DNA of 64,000 nt. Source: Comamonas antarctica. GTDB lineage: Bacteria; Pseudomonadota; Gammaproteobacteria; Burkholderiales; Burkholderiaceae_C. Location: contig NZ_CP054840.1 in NCBI RefSeq assembly GCF_013363755.1, positions 3,752,001-3,816,000 on the forward strand, written 5' to 3'. Under the pieces are notes generated by a model. The model had not been told where the DNA came from, did not search any database, and was given only the letters and a program-made list of their open reading frames with translations. The translations under genes and the position numbers were made by a program. Below are positions 9,046-23,644 of the stretch, in pieces (positions within the stretch are counted from its first letter, which is position 1; the number at the start of each line of letters is the position of its first letter).

Positions 9046-9225
9046 ACATCCTCCCTGTCGCGCTGCAGTGAATTGGCGTGATACCGGGAGGGATCGGGTG
9101 GGTGACGGGTAACCGCGTCACTCCCCTTTTTTTCAGTCCCGGCTCACGCTACGCATTCTTGGCCCGCGAGATGACAGGAACGTGATGGTGCGATGACAGT
9201 TGCGTGTCGCAGGCCGCGGCGTGGC

Positions 9226-10455
9226 TCAGCGGAGCATCCACTGGATGACCAGCGCATTGACGATATCGATGAAGAACCCGCAGACCAGCGGCATCACGAT
9301 GAAGGCCCGGTGGGCCGCGCCATGGCGTTGCGTGACCGCGGTCATGTTGGCCATGGCCGTGGCCGTCGAGCCCAGCGCGATGCCGCCGAAACCCGCACAG
9401 ATCACGGCCGCCTCGTAGTCGCTGCCCATGCAGCGGAACACCACCCACAGCGTGAAGGCCACCGTGAGCGCCACCTGCAGCACCAGCACCGAGAGCACGA
9501 AACCCAGCACGCCGTTCAGCATCCACAGCTGCACGCCCATCAGCGCCATGGTCAGGAACAGTCCCAGGCAGATATCGGAAATCAGCGCCAGGCCCTGGCG
9601 GATGCCTTGCCAGTACTGGCTGTTGCCGGGGCCGCCGACCATCCAGCGGCCCAGCAGGTTGCGCAGCAGCATGCCCGACAGCAGGCAGCCGACGAACATC
9701 GGCAACTGCAGCCCGGCCTGGTGGAACAGCGGCGTGATCACTTCGCCCAGCATCAATGCCAGATTGAGCCAGAGCAGCGCGCGCAGCACGCCCATGTAAT
9801 CCAGCGGGACGCTGGCCTGCTCGGCTTTGACGCCCACGTCGAGCGTGCCCACACCGCCGTTCAGCCCATGCCGGCGCATCAGGTAGCTGGCCACGGGCCC
9901 GCCGATGGTGCAGGCCACGAACAAGCCCACCATGTTGCTGGCCATGCCCAGCTCGACCGCGTTGGAGATGCCCAGGCGCGTGACGAACTCCGGCCCCCAG
10001 GCCAGCGTGGTGCCGATGCCGCCGGTCAGCGAGATCGAGCCGGTCATCAGGCCGGCGCGTGGATCGAGGCCGAACAGGCCCGCCACGCCCATGCCCAGCA
10101 GGTTCTGCAGCAGGATGAAGACCGAGGCCAGGCCCAGCAGCCACAGCACCGGCCGGCCGCCGTCGCGCAAGGTACGCAGATCCGATTTGAGCCCGATGGC
10201 GGCAAAGAAATACAGCAGCAGCATCTCGCGCACGTCGAGATCGAATGCGATGCGCACTCCCAACGCGAGGTAGGCCGCGCCCACCACGCAGGCGCACAGG
10301 AAACCGCCGACCACCGGCTCGGGAATGCTGTAGCGCCGCAGCAGCGTCGAGTGCTGGCTGACCTTCTGCCCGATGAAGAACAGCAGGATCGCCAGCGTGA
10401 AGCTCTGGAAGGCCGGCACGTTGAGCGTTTGCGGCAGCGCTGCGAACATTTCCAT
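9226..10455 (-). CDS. gltS: Sodium/glutamate symporter GltS
   Basis: A 409-residue inner-membrane carrier, close to the usual 401. It imports glutamate with sodium. The start MEMFAALPQTLNVPAFQSF and the internal segments GSISLTGGIGTTLAWGP and GFGGIALGSTATAMANM are the paired, Gly/Ser-rich re-entrant repeats of the GltS family. About ten hydrophobic segments are visible. A downstream in-frame ATG (10449) would remove two residues. It is divergent from hemE, with 249 bp between starts that must hold both promoters. Confidence 0.92.
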   Translation of the reverse strand: MEMFAALPQTLNVPAFQSFTLAILLFFIGQKVSQHSTLLRRYSIPEPVVGGFLCACVVGAAYLALGVRIAFDLDVREMLLLYFFAAIGLKSDLRTLRDGGRPVLWLLGLASVFILLQNLLGMGVAGLFGLDPRAGLMTGSISLTGGIGTTLAWGPEFVTRLGISNAVELGMASNMVGLFVACTIGGPVASYLMRRHGLNGGVGTLDVGVKAEQASVPLDYMGVLRALLWLNLALMLGEVITPLFHQAGLQLPMFVGCLLSGMLLRNLLGRWMVGGPGNSQYWQGIRQGLALISDICLGLFLTMALMGVQLWMLNGVLGFVLSVLVLQVALTVAFTLWVVFRCMGSDYEAAVICAGFGGIALGSTATAMANMTAVTQRHGAAHRAFIVMPLVCGFFIDIVNALVIQWMLR

Positions 10456-10704
10456 TTCAAGCCCCCAGGCAGTGGTTGAAGACGCAAGGACCGGACCATT
10501 TTGCCGCAAGGCCGCGCCGCGGCCTGCAGGCTGGCGCGTCCCAGGCAAGCGCTGCGAAATCCGCGATCCGTTAAACTGCTCGATTGCCCGAATCCCCTGT
10601 TGACTGCCTGACCAGGCATGATCCTGGCCAGACGCCGGCGCTGCCGCCGCATGAGCCGTTGCGGCGGGCGACGCGCTGCGGCCAAGTCCTATGTGAGTGA
10701 GCCC

Positions 10705-11817
10705 ATGTCTTTTGCCCCCCTCCAAAACGACACTTTCCTGCGCGCTTGCCGCCGCCAGGCCACCGATTACACGCCGCTGTGGCTCATGCGCCAGGCCGGC
10801 CGCTACCTGCCGGAATACAAGGCCACGCGCGCCCAGGCCGGCAGCTTCATGGGCCTGGCCACCAATGTGGACTACGCCACCGAAGTCACGCTGCAGCCGC
10901 TCGAGCGCTTTCCGCTCGATGCCGCCATCCTGTTCAGCGACATCCTGACCATTCCCGACGCGATGGGCCTGGGCCTGAGCTTCGAGGCCGGAGAAGGCCC
11001 GCGTTTCGCCAAGGTGGTGCGCGACGAGGCCGCCGTGGCCGAACTCGCGGTGCCCGACATGGACAAGCTCGGCTACGTGTTCAACGCCGTGACCTCGATC
11101 CGCCGCGCGCTCGATGGCCGCGTGCCCTTGATCGGCTTCTCGGGCAGCCCCTGGACGCTGGCCTGCTATATGGTCGAAGGCAAGGGCAGCGACGATTACC
11201 GCCTGGTCAAGAGCCTGATGTATGCGCGCCCCGACCTGATGCACCGCATCCTGGCAGTCAATGCCGACAGCGTGGCCGCCTACCTCAACGCGCAGATCGA
11301 TGCGGGCGCCCAGGCGGTGATGATCTTCGACAGCTGGGGCGGCGTGCTGGCCGATGGCTGCTTCCAGGAATTCAGCCTCGCCTACACACGCCGCGTGCTG
11401 TCCCAACTCAAGCGCACCGGCGTGGATGGCACCGACGTGCCGCGCATCGTCTTCACCAAGGGCGGCGGCATCTGGCTCACCGAGATGAAGGAGCTGGACT
11501 GCGAAGTGCTGGGCCTCGACTGGACTGCCAACCTGGGCAGGGCACGCGCCATCGTCGGCGGCCAAGCTGGCGGCCCCGGCAAGGCGCTGCAGGGCAATAT
11601 CGACCCGAATGTGCTGTTTGCGCCGCCCGAACAGGTCGCGGCCCAGGCGCGTGCCGTGCTCGACAGCTTTGGCACGCCGCATACCGACCGCAGCACCACG
11701 GGCCCCACGCACATCTTCAACCTGGGCCATGGCATCAGCCAGTTCACGCCGCCCGAAAATGTGGCGGCGCTGGTGGAAACGGTGCACAGCCACTCGCGCG
11801 CGCTGCGCCAGCGCTGA
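10705..11817 (+). CDS. hemE: Uroporphyrinogen decarboxylase HemE
   Basis: A 370-residue cytoplasmic enzyme that removes four carboxyls from uroporphyrinogen III to give coproporphyrinogen III in haem synthesis. Recognised by the near-invariant [13 protein letters not shown] segment close to the N-terminus, [14 protein letters not shown] with its catalytic-site Asp, [20 protein letters not shown] and the C-terminal NLGHGI. The start at 10705 gives the family-standard N-terminus ([15 protein letters not shown]); an in-frame ATG at 10618 would add 29 residues that look non-conserved. It is followed by a 700-bp DnaA-box region and then priA. Confidence 0.96.
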   Translation: MSFAPLQNDTFLRACRRQATDYTPLWLMRQAGRYLPEYKATRAQAGSFMGLATNVDYATEVTLQPLERFPLDAAILFSDILTIPDAMGLGLSFEAGEGPRFAKVVRDEAAVAELAVPDMDKLGYVFNAVTSIRRALDGRVPLIGFSGSPWTLACYMVEGKGSDDYRLVKSLMYARPDLMHRILAVNADSVAAYLNAQIDAGAQAVMIFDSWGGVLADGCFQEFSLAYTRRVLSQLKRTGVDGTDVPRIVFTKGGGIWLTEMKELDCEVLGLDWTANLGRARAIVGGQAGGPGKALQGNIDPNVLFAPPEQVAAQARAVLDSFGTPHTDRSTTGPTHIFNLGHGISQFTPPENVAALVETVHSHSRALRQR

Positions 11818-12515
11818 TCGGGCAAGCGTGCGGCCGCCGTCTGCCGGCGCGCCTTGCTGCAGCAGGGCCAGTGAGCAAGTACCCACCTTGGCCCCATGCC
11901 AGTTATGCACAGCAAAAGTGCATGCCGGCGTGCACTGCGGCGGTGCAAAGCGGCGCCGCAGTGCCACTCGCCCTTCTTGTAAGACAGCGCCAACTCGTTG
12001 ATTCTCAAAGAGATTTTTCAGAAGCCAGGAGGACACCGAGCACAGAACCGGGCGCTTGTCATCCCATGTGGCGGCTTTGCCTCCATTGCTTTTGCACAAA
12101 GTTATCCACAGAATCGCCAACAACTTTCAAATCAACCCTGAAATCAATGACTTGCGGCGGTTTGTTGAGATTTTTCTGCGCGGCAGGCCTGTGGACAGCC
12201 GAAAAACCGAGGTATTCGGCTGCTTGACAGCAAAGCGCGTTCCGACTTATGCACATGGCTGCAGGCTTTCCCAGGCCTCTGCAAATGTCGGGACCTCCGT
12301 CCTGGCAGCCCGGCATTTCAATTGCAAACCCTTGTTTTATATAGCCTCGCAAAATATGCACGGGACGGGAGAATCTGTGCCGCAGGAGGGCAAAAGCTTT
12401 CCCGCAGCTGCAAGCCCCGACAATTCCCACAAAGTTATCCACAGAAACCAGTAGAAAACGCGAAGCCACGCACTCTGCGCTTCCCCGCCCTTTCCTGCGT
12501 CGCGTCGACCTTGCC
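11818..12515. other. Gene-free region with four consensus DnaA boxes between hemE and priA
   Basis: This 698-bp gap holds no convincing gene. It contains four matches to the DnaA-box consensus TTATNCACA, all on the plus strand: 11903-11911 (TTATGCACA), 12102-12110 (TTATCCACA), 12247-12255 (TTATGCACA) and 12435-12443 (TTATCCACA). Gaps between starts are 199, 145 and 188 bp. Between the second and third boxes the DNA is clearly A/T richer than the flanking genes (for example around 12120-12180), as is 12320-12365. Such clusters occur at replication origins, DnaA-titrating sites and DnaA-regulated promoters. No dnaA, dnaN or gidA is nearby, so the main origin is not assumed; control of priA or a DnaA reservoir is equally possible. 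Confidence 0.6.
11932..11964 (+). terminator. Perfect 11-bp stem-loop downstream of hemE
   Basis: GCACTGCGGCG (11932-11942) pairs perfectly with CGCCGCAGTGC (11954-11964) around an 11-base loop, about 115 bases after the hemE stop. A pyrimidine-rich stretch follows, but there is no clean T run, so it may be a weak intrinsic terminator, an mRNA 3' stabiliser, or part of the DnaA-box region architecture. Confidence 0.4.
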
Positions 12516-14651
<2,136 letters not shown>

Positions 14652-14692
14652 ATCTTCGCAGTCAAGGGCCTGTTGTCACCAGGGTCGGGTGA

Positions 14693-15955
<1,263 letters not shown>

Positions 15956-16039
15956 CCTCTCAGGTACCCCGTTGGTCCCAGGCATGCGCAGCCGACCTGA
16001 GCCAAGGGCGAACGGCTTTGCTCACAACGTGAGTGCAGG

Positions 16040-16142
16040 CCGTTCATGGTTCGACCGGGCCGCGCAGGCAGGCTCACCACGAACGGGGAAGCACCGTTCA
16101 TGGTTCGACCGGGCCGCGCAGGCAGGCTCGCCACGAACCGGG
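16040..16142. repeat. Two tandem copies of the dispersed palindromic repeat
   Basis: Two near-identical units of about 48 bp (16040-16087 and 16094-16142) start CCGTTCATGGTTCGACCGGG and end in CTC(A/G)CCACGAAC(C)GGG. The ends are inverted copies of one another (CCGTTCATGGT against ACCACGAACGG), so each unit can fold into a hairpin. It lies between the asparaginase gene and the convergent AEC carrier gene. Related units occur near 30.3, 39.8, 54.1-54.3 and 63.3 kb. Confidence 0.75.
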
Positions 16143-16149
16143 AGCCCCT

Positions 16150-17100
16150 TTACTCAGCCGCCATCAGCGCCACGGCCCCGGAAAACGTCACGAACGCCAG
16201 CGCCGTGCTGACCAGGATGATGCGCGCCACGCGCCCGCCATGGGCGCCGAAGCGTTCGGTCAGCAGCGCGACGTTGCTGGCGCTGGGCAGCGCCGACAGC
16301 AGCACCAGCACCACCAGCGCCTGCTCCGATAGCGGCACGCCCAGCGCGATGGCCGCGCGGCCGGTGAGCCAGACCAGCAGCGGATGGACCAGCAGCTTGG
16401 CCAGTGCCACCGGCACATAGTCGCGCAGCGGCACCTGCTCGCCCGCGCTCATCTGTGAGCGCGCGAGCACCGCGCCAATGGTGAACAGCGCCACCGGCGA
16501 GGCCGCATCGGCGAGCATGGCCAGCGTCTTGTCGACCGGCGCGGGCAGCGTCCATTGCGCCCAGGAAGCCAGCGCACCCAGCGCCATGGCCCAGGGCATG
16601 GGATTGGCGGCCATGCCCTTGAGCGCGTTGCGCAGCGCCACCCCCGCGCCGCCGGGCAGGCCCAGCCGCGACAGCGCGATGCACAGCGAAGTGGTGATCA
16701 GCATGTCCACCGCCATGGTCAGGATCACCGGGCCCGCGGCATGCGCGCCCAGCAGCGCCACCAGCAGCGGCACGCCCATGAAGCCGGTGTTGGGAAAGGC
16801 CGCCACCAGCGCGCCGAAGGCCGCATCGTTCCAGCCCAGGCGCCGGCGCGTGAGCACCACCACCGCTGCCACCAGCACCAGCGCGCTGCACAGATAGACG
16901 CCGCCCACGGCCGGGTCGAGCAGCTGGCCGATCGGCGTGCGCGCGCCAAAGCGGTAGAGCATGCAGGGCAGCGCGAAATAAAGCACGAAGCTGTTGAGCC
17001 CGCCAATCGCCGACAGCGGCAGGATGCCGCGCCGGGTGGCGAGAAAGCCACACAGCACCAGCGCGAAGAACGGGGATGTGACCAGCAGTACGGACAGCAT
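16150..17100 (-). CDS. AEC (auxin efflux carrier) family transporter
   Basis: A 316-residue membrane protein with about ten hydrophobic segments and the AEC hallmarks NSFVLYFALPCMLYRF, an AFPNTGFMGVPL segment (conserved Asn-Thr-Gly-Phe-Met-Gly) and ALPSASNVALL near the end. Bacterial AEC proteins such as MdcF carry organic acids including malonate or malate. The ATG at 17100 gives the normal family length; a GTG at 17169 would add 23 polar residues. It converges on the asparaginase gene with the repeat pair between them. Substrate unknown. Confidence 0.85.
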   Translation of the reverse strand: MLSVLLVTSPFFALVLCGFLATRRGILPLSAIGGLNSFVLYFALPCMLYRFGARTPIGQLLDPAVGGVYLCSALVLVAAVVVLTRRRLGWNDAAFGALVAAFPNTGFMGVPLLVALLGAHAAGPVILTMAVDMLITTSLCIALSRLGLPGGAGVALRNALKGMAANPMPWAMALGALASWAQWTLPAPVDKTLAMLADAASPVALFTIGAVLARSQMSAGEQVPLRDYVPVALAKLLVHPLLVWLTGRAAIALGVPLSEQALVVLVLLSALPSASNVALLTERFGAHGGRVARIILVSTALAFVTFSGAVALMAAE

Positions 17101-17320
17101 GGCAAGGGCAACGAGAGGAAGAAACGGCGGACGGGCAGACCCTTCCACCAAAGGCGACGAGTTTGGCACGGAGAGTTACGTCTGTGACATGCCAGCCTAC
17201 ATTCCCGGCATGTTGCAGTGCAACACCAATGGGCATGCCAGGCCAGTATCATGCGTGCTGCCCGCAGCACGTGCGCGCGCCTGTGTGTTTTCCTCCAACT
17301 GCCTGTTTCCTCCCCTGTCT

Positions 17321-19387
17321 ATGTCTGCCGGTCTCAATCTCGCCCAGCTTCAAGCGGTCCATTACACCGAAGGCCCGTGCCTGGTGCTTGCGGGCGCGGG
17401 TTCGGGCAAGACGCGCGTGATCACGCACAAGATCGGCCGGCTGATCGAGACCGGGCTGCATCCCAGGCGCATTGCCGCCATCACCTTCACCAACAAGGCC
17501 GCGGCGGAAATGCGCGAGCGCGCCAAGGGCCTGATCGGCAAGGCGGCCAAGGACGTGCTGATCTGCACCTTCCACGCGCTGGGCGTGAAGATGGTGCGCG
17601 AGGACGGCCAGGCGCTGGGCCTCAAGCCGCAGTTCAGCATCCTGGACGCCGACGATGTGGTCGGCATCCTCAAGGATGCGGCCGGCGGCACGACCGATGT
17701 CGCCACCGCGCGCCAGTGGCAGTGGACCATCAGCAAGTGGAAGAACATGGGCTATGACAGCCGCGAAGCGCTGGCCATGGCCCAGGACGACAACGAGCGC
17801 AGCATCGCGCTGCTGATGGCGCGCTACGAGGAGCGCCTCACGGCCTACCAGAGCGTGGACTTCGACGACCTGATCGGCATGCCGCTGCGCCTGCTGCGCG
17901 ACCACCCCCAGGTGCGCGAGAAGTGGCAGAACCAGCTGGGCCATGTGCTGGTCGACGAATACCAGGACACCAATGCCACGCAGTACGAGCTGCTCAAGCT
18001 GCTGATCGGCGCGCGCGGCCACATCACCGCCGTGGGCGACGACGACCAGTCGATCTACGGCTGGCGCGGCGCGACGCTCGACAACCTGAAGAAGCTGCCG
18101 CTCGATTACCCGCAGCTCAAGGTGATCAAGCTCGAGCAGAACTACCGCTCGACCAGCGCCATCCTGCGCGCGGCCAACAATGTGATCCAGCCCAACCCGA
18201 AGCTGTTTCCCAAGACGCTGTTCTCCGAACTCGGCGAGGGCGAGCCGGTGCGCGTGGTCGATGCCGACTCCGAGGAGCACGAGGCCGAGCGCGCCGTGGC
18301 ACGCATCCAGGGCCTGCGCGCGGCCAGCAACCCGCCGCCGGACTGGAAGGATTTCGCCATCCTGTACCGCGCCAACCACCAGGCCAAGCCCTTCGAGAAG
18401 GCCTTGCGCAAGGCCAATATTCCCTACAAGGTCTCGGGCGGCACGAGCTTTTTCGACCGCGCCGAAGTCAAGGACCTGTGCGCCTGGTTCCGGCTGTGGA
18501 TCAACAACGACGACGACCCGGCCTTCCTGCGCGCCGTCACCTCGCCCAAGCGCGGCATCGGCCACACGACGCTGGGCAAGCTCGGCGAGTTCTCGACCCA
18601 GCACAAGCTCAGCATGTTCGGCTCGCTGTTCAGCCACATGCTGCCCGCCGTGCTGCCGACCAAGGCGCATGACAGCGTCATGGAGTTCGGCCGCTATGTG
18701 AACGACCTCGAATACCGCGCGCGCCACACGCTGGGCGCCGAGGATTCGCGCGCCTTCCTGGCCGACTGGCTCAAGGAAATCAACTACGAGCAGCATATCT
18801 ACGACAGCGAGGACAGCGAGACCGTGGCCGCAGCGCGCTGGAGCAATGTGCTCGAGTTCTGCGACTGGATGGCGCAGCGCGCCGGCGGCCAGGTCGACGA
18901 CACCAGCGGCAGCACCATCACCAGCGAGAAGAAAAGCCTGCTCGAGGTCTCGCAGACCATCGCGCTGCTGTCGACCATCAGCGAGCGCGAGAAGGAGCAG
19001 GACATGGTGATCCTGTCGACGCTGCACGCCTCCAAGGGCCTGGAGTGGCCGCATGTGATGCTGGTCGGCGTGACCGAAGGCATGCTGCCGTTCAAGCTCG
19101 ACGACGACAACGGCCGCCAGCAAAAGGTCAGCGACGAGACCGCGCAGCGGCTGCAGGAAGAGCGTCGGCTGATGTACGTGGGTATCACGCGCGCCCAGCG
19201 CAGCCTGGCCGTGAGCTGGACCAAGCGCCGCAAGAAGGGCCGCGAGATGGTGGCCGCCATGCCCAGCCGCTTCATCAAGGAAATGGGGCTGGACCAATCC
19301 ACCATGCGCGAAGACCCGCGCGAGAAGCTGCGCCAGCTGCGCGCCGAATTCGCGCGCAAGGCCGCGGTGCAGCCGGCGGCGTCCTGA
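17321..19387 (+). CDS. rep: ATP-dependent DNA helicase Rep (UvrD/Rep superfamily I)
   Basis: A 688-residue 3'-to-5' helicase that clears proteins ahead of replication forks. The start MSAGLNLAQLQAV leads into Walker A GAGSGKT (25-31), motif Ia AAITFTNKAAAEM, Walker B VDEYQDTN (D212, E213), GDDDQSIYGWRGA, EQNYRST, the motif V region STLHASKGLEW and motif VI EERRLMYVGITRAQRSL. The QDTN/SIYGWRGA combination and the length match Rep better than UvrD, which is usually longer. It begins after a 220-bp gap facing the AEC carrier gene and is followed at 11 bp by a secreted-protein gene. Confidence 0.93.
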   Translation: MSAGLNLAQLQAVHYTEGPCLVLAGAGSGKTRVITHKIGRLIETGLHPRRIAAITFTNKAAAEMRERAKGLIGKAAKDVLICTFHALGVKMVREDGQALGLKPQFSILDADDVVGILKDAAGGTTDVATARQWQWTISKWKNMGYDSREALAMAQDDNERSIALLMARYEERLTAYQSVDFDDLIGMPLRLLRDHPQVREKWQNQLGHVLVDEYQDTNATQYELLKLLIGARGHITAVGDDDQSIYGWRGATLDNLKKLPLDYPQLKVIKLEQNYRSTSAILRAANNVIQPNPKLFPKTLFSELGEGEPVRVVDADSEEHEAERAVARIQGLRAASNPPPDWKDFAILYRANHQAKPFEKALRKANIPYKVSGGTSFFDRAEVKDLCAWFRLWINNDDDPAFLRAVTSPKRGIGHTTLGKLGEFSTQHKLSMFGSLFSHMLPAVLPTKAHDSVMEFGRYVNDLEYRARHTLGAEDSRAFLADWLKEINYEQHIYDSEDSETVAAARWSNVLEFCDWMAQRAGGQVDDTSGSTITSEKKSLLEVSQTIALLSTISEREKEQDMVILSTLHASKGLEWPHVMLVGVTEGMLPFKLDDDNGRQQKVSDETAQRLQEERRLMYVGITRAQRSLAVSWTKRRKKGREMVAAMPSRFIKEMGLDQSTMREDPREKLRQLRAEFARKAAVQPAAS

Positions 19388-19398
19388 GGTTCGAGACC

Positions 19399-19869
19399 AT
19401 GCATTTGTTTTCTCTCCCCGGCCTGCGCCGCGCTTCGGCGCTGGCCCTGTTCTTTCTGGCGGCCGGACCGGCCCTCGCACAGTGCGCCGCGGCCGACGAG
19501 GCCACGCACGAGACCCTGCTGGGCCATTGGCAGGCGCAGTTCAGCGCGGCCAGCGAGGGCGCCGCCGGCGAAGGCGAGGCCGCAGCGGCGCTGCCGATGG
19601 CGGCCGAACTCGAACTCACGCCCCACCCCGAGCTGGCCGCCAGCGTGCGCGGCCGGCTGCAGCGCGCCGGCAGCCAGGCGCTGCTGGCCGGCGATGTCGA
19701 CCAGGGCGACTTCACCCTCGAGGAATCGATCAACGGCACGAACATCAGCGCGACCTGGATTGGCCAGGTCGTCCCCGACAGCTGCGGCAAGGAAATTCGC
19801 GGAACATGGACTCAGGAAAATCCCCCTCTCTCGCTCTCTTTCGTGCTGCGCAAGCAAACCGGCCAATGA
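19399..19869 (+). CDS. Secreted hypothetical protein upstream of phospholipase A
   Basis: A 156-residue protein with a clear signal peptide (cleavage after about GPALAQ). The mature part has two cysteines (in AQCAAADE and PDSCGKE) that could form a disulfide, and GHWQAQF, ATWIGQV and GTWTQ segments spaced like beta strands. Its TGA overlaps the ATG of the phospholipase A gene (ATGA), so the two are translationally coupled; a periplasmic or outer-membrane role connected with the phospholipase is plausible but unproven. I do not recognise a family. Confidence 0.75.
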   Translation: MHLFSLPGLRRASALALFFLAAGPALAQCAAADEATHETLLGHWQAQFSAASEGAAGEGEAAAALPMAAELELTPHPELAASVRGRLQRAGSQALLAGDVDQGDFTLEESINGTNISATWIGQVVPDSCGKEIRGTWTQENPPLSLSFVLRKQTGQ

Positions 19870-21044
19870 GCGCGCGCCACCTGCCGACGCTGGCCGCCGC
19901 CGCGGCCTGGAGCCTTCTTTCGCTGCCGGCGCTGGCGCAGAACGCTCCCGTCGCCGTGAGCAGCACGCCGACCGACGCCTGGCGCCTGTGCACCGCGGCC
20001 ACCGATGGCGCCGAACGCCTGGCCTGCTTCGACGCCTGGGCCAACAAGCAGCCCTGGCAGGCCCCTGCGGCAAGCGCTCATGCCCAAGCCGTTACGCCGC
20101 CGCTGCCCGAACCCGCGCCCATCGTCGCGACCTCGGCCGCGCCGCTGACGGCCGATCCCATGCCGGCGGAGCCCGTGGTGCGCGGCTGCAACGATGCCAA
20201 GTACAGCGCCCTGACGCGCTTCTGGGAACTGACCGAAGGCACTGACTGCGGCAACTTCACCTTGCGCGGTTACCGGCCGACCTCGATCTCGGTGGTGGCC
20301 AGCAACAGCGTCAACCGCCAGCCCTCGTCGCCCGCGCCCGATCACCAGAGCCCGACCGCCATCGACTACCGCACCACCGAGGCGCGGCTCAATATCTCGG
20401 TGCGCACCAAGCTGGCCAAGGGCCTGCTCGCCCACACGCCCGAGCGCAAGGATTCGCTGTGGTTCGGCTACACCCAGCAGTCGTACTGGCAGGTGTTCAC
20501 CCCCGACCTGTCGCGGCCGTTCCGCACCACCGACCATGAGCCCGAAGTGTTCTATGTCTACCCGCTGTCGCTGTCGCTGCCGGCCGGCTGGAACTGGGCC
20601 TATGCGGGCGCGGGGCTGGTGCACCAGTCCAACGGGCAGAGCCTGCCGCTGTCGCGCAGCTGGAACCGCTGGTACCTGATGACCGGCATTGAAAAGGGCA
20701 ATGACTACACGCTCACGGGCCGCATCTGGAAGCGCATCAACGAAAGCGCGGCCAGCGACGACAACCCCGACATCTCCGACTACCTGGGCCGCGCCGAACT
20801 CACCGGCACCTGGAACGTCAACCGCATGCACACGCTGACCGCCACGGTGCGCAGCTCGCTGGGCGCGACGCCGCGCGGCTCGCTGCGGCTCGAATGGCTG
20901 CGCACGCTGGGCGAAGGCATTGGCGGCGGCCGCAGCAACCTGCGCCTGCACACCCAGCTGTTCTCGGGCTATGGCGACAGCCTGATCGACTACAACCGCA
21001 AGCGCACGGTCTTGAGCGTCGGCTTCAGCCTACTGGACTTCTAA
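19866..21044 (+). CDS. pldA: Outer membrane phospholipase A (OMPLA/PldA family)
   Basis: A 392-residue outer-membrane enzyme that hydrolyses phospholipids that have reached the outer leaflet. The signal peptide ends near LPALAQ. A Pro/Ala-rich periplasmic segment (about 65-105) precedes the barrel. The catalytic triad is visible in HQSNGQSLPLSRSWNR: H253, S255 and N267, with exactly the spacing of H142, S144 and N156 in E. coli PldA. The protein ends in Phe (FSLLDF), as outer-membrane barrels do. Two cysteines (about 108 and 127) lie before the barrel. Coupled to the preceding secreted protein. Confidence 0.93.
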   Translation: MSARHLPTLAAAAAWSLLSLPALAQNAPVAVSSTPTDAWRLCTAATDGAERLACFDAWANKQPWQAPAASAHAQAVTPPLPEPAPIVATSAAPLTADPMPAEPVVRGCNDAKYSALTRFWELTEGTDCGNFTLRGYRPTSISVVASNSVNRQPSSPAPDHQSPTAIDYRTTEARLNISVRTKLAKGLLAHTPERKDSLWFGYTQQSYWQVFTPDLSRPFRTTDHEPEVFYVYPLSLSLPAGWNWAYAGAGLVHQSNGQSLPLSRSWNRWYLMTGIEKGNDYTLTGRIWKRINESAASDDNPDISDYLGRAELTGTWNVNRMHTLTATVRSSLGATPRGSLRLEWLRTLGEGIGGGRSNLRLHTQLFSGYGDSLIDYNRKRTVLSVGFSLLDF

Positions 21045-21161
21045 GCGCGAGCGCGCAAGAATCCTTCGGTCGCGCCCGGCAAACAGCGCGGCTTTGACCT
21101 TGCTTTACGGGCCTTTCCCGTACCGCAAGGCCGCGCAGAATGGCGGACTGAAGGAGGATCG

Positions 21162-21533
21162 ATGGATCAGCAATACCAGCTCAAGGCCGGCCACTACTAC
21201 CTGTACGACATGCGCGACAAGCCCAGTGCCGTCACGGGCGAGCGGCGCTTTCGGCTGCGCACCGAGACGGTGGCCATTGCCTTCGATCTGCACACCGGCG
21301 AGGTGCACCAGCACGGCACGCCGACGCGCATCCTGTCGTGGGCGCTGACCGCACGCCGGCGCCTGCGCGCGGCGGGGGCCTGGGACTCGGCCGACGACAT
21401 CGTGGTGGTGTCGGGCCCGCTGCCCGTCGATGAGATCAACAACTGCCTGCGCATCCGCGGCTACTGCCGGCGCATGTTCCAGCGCCTGTCCAGCCTGCCG
21501 CATGGAAAGTGGATGACAAGAAACACCCCCTGA
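21162..21533 (+). CDS. Hypothetical protein, 123 aa
   Basis: The start is supported by AAGGAGGATCG just before the ATG. The 123-residue basic, soluble protein begins MDQQYQLKAGHYYLYDM and has no signal peptide or membrane segment. A central run alternates strand-like and charged residues (RRFRLRTETVAIAFDL). The C-terminal third is rich in Arg and has two cysteines close together (NNCLRIRGYCRRMF). No family recognised. It stands alone between pldA and a repeat-like stretch. Confidence 0.7.
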   Translation: MDQQYQLKAGHYYLYDMRDKPSAVTGERRFRLRTETVAIAFDLHTGEVHQHGTPTRILSWALTARRRLRAAGAWDSADDIVVVSGPLPVDEINNCLRIRGYCRRMFQRLSSLPHGKWMTRNTP

Positions 21534-21620
21534 GCGGCTCCGCCGCTTCCCCCTCTCATCCTTCGGTGGAGGGGGGCGCCCGGCTAGGGACGGCAACCTC
21601 GGTGCGGGGCGGCCCTTCCT
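21529..21620. repeat. GC-rich hairpin-forming intergenic repeat-like stretch
   Basis: Overlapping the very end of the preceding gene, CCCCCTGAGCGGCTCCGCCG leads into a GCGGC/GCCGC hairpin and then a CCCCCTC.../GGAGGGGGG pair of arms. This composition resembles short interspersed repeats I have seen at gene ends in Comamonadaceae, but only one copy is in this window. The remaining sequence to 21755 shows no gene or clear site. Confidence 0.35.
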
Positions 21621-21755
21621 CGTTGCCTCCTTACCATAGCGCGCCCATTGCGAAGGTCTTTCCAGCGCGTCGCTCCCGCTATGCCCAACGAATCTCTCCA
21701 GATGGCGTAGCGAGCACCGCCCTGCTTTGACTGTCCTGCAAACCAGCAACCTTAT

Positions 21756-23529
<1,774 letters not shown>

Positions 23530-23541
23530 ACGAGGGAAAGG

Positions 23542-23605
23542 CGCCCTGCCCCGCGCAGGGGCGGCCTGCCGGCTGACAAGGGCTGAAATGCCCTGTCGGC
23601 GCGGG
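23542..23605 (+). terminator. Tandem stem-loops downstream of tgt
   Basis: Fifteen bases after the tgt stop, CCCTGC (23544-23549) can pair with GCAGGG (23555-23560). A second imperfect hairpin joins GACAAGGGC and GCCCTGTC (about 23574-23598). No long T run follows, so termination is tentative. Confidence 0.35.
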
Positions 23606-23644
23606 CCGTTATATTGGGGATGACCCTGGTTTCCTGCCCGCTAC

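Noticed and set aside
11603..12513. Open frames crossing the hemE-priA gap
   Set aside because: They run through hairpins and DnaA boxes, have no ribosome site, and give products without family features.
16040..16142. Possible CRISPR array (two spaced similar units)
   Set aside because: Only two units, no constant spacers, and copies occur singly elsewhere; it is the dispersed repeat.
17101..17169. GTG at 17169 as the AEC carrier start
   Set aside because: Adds polar residues before the first membrane helix, makes the protein longer than the family and lacks a ribosome site.
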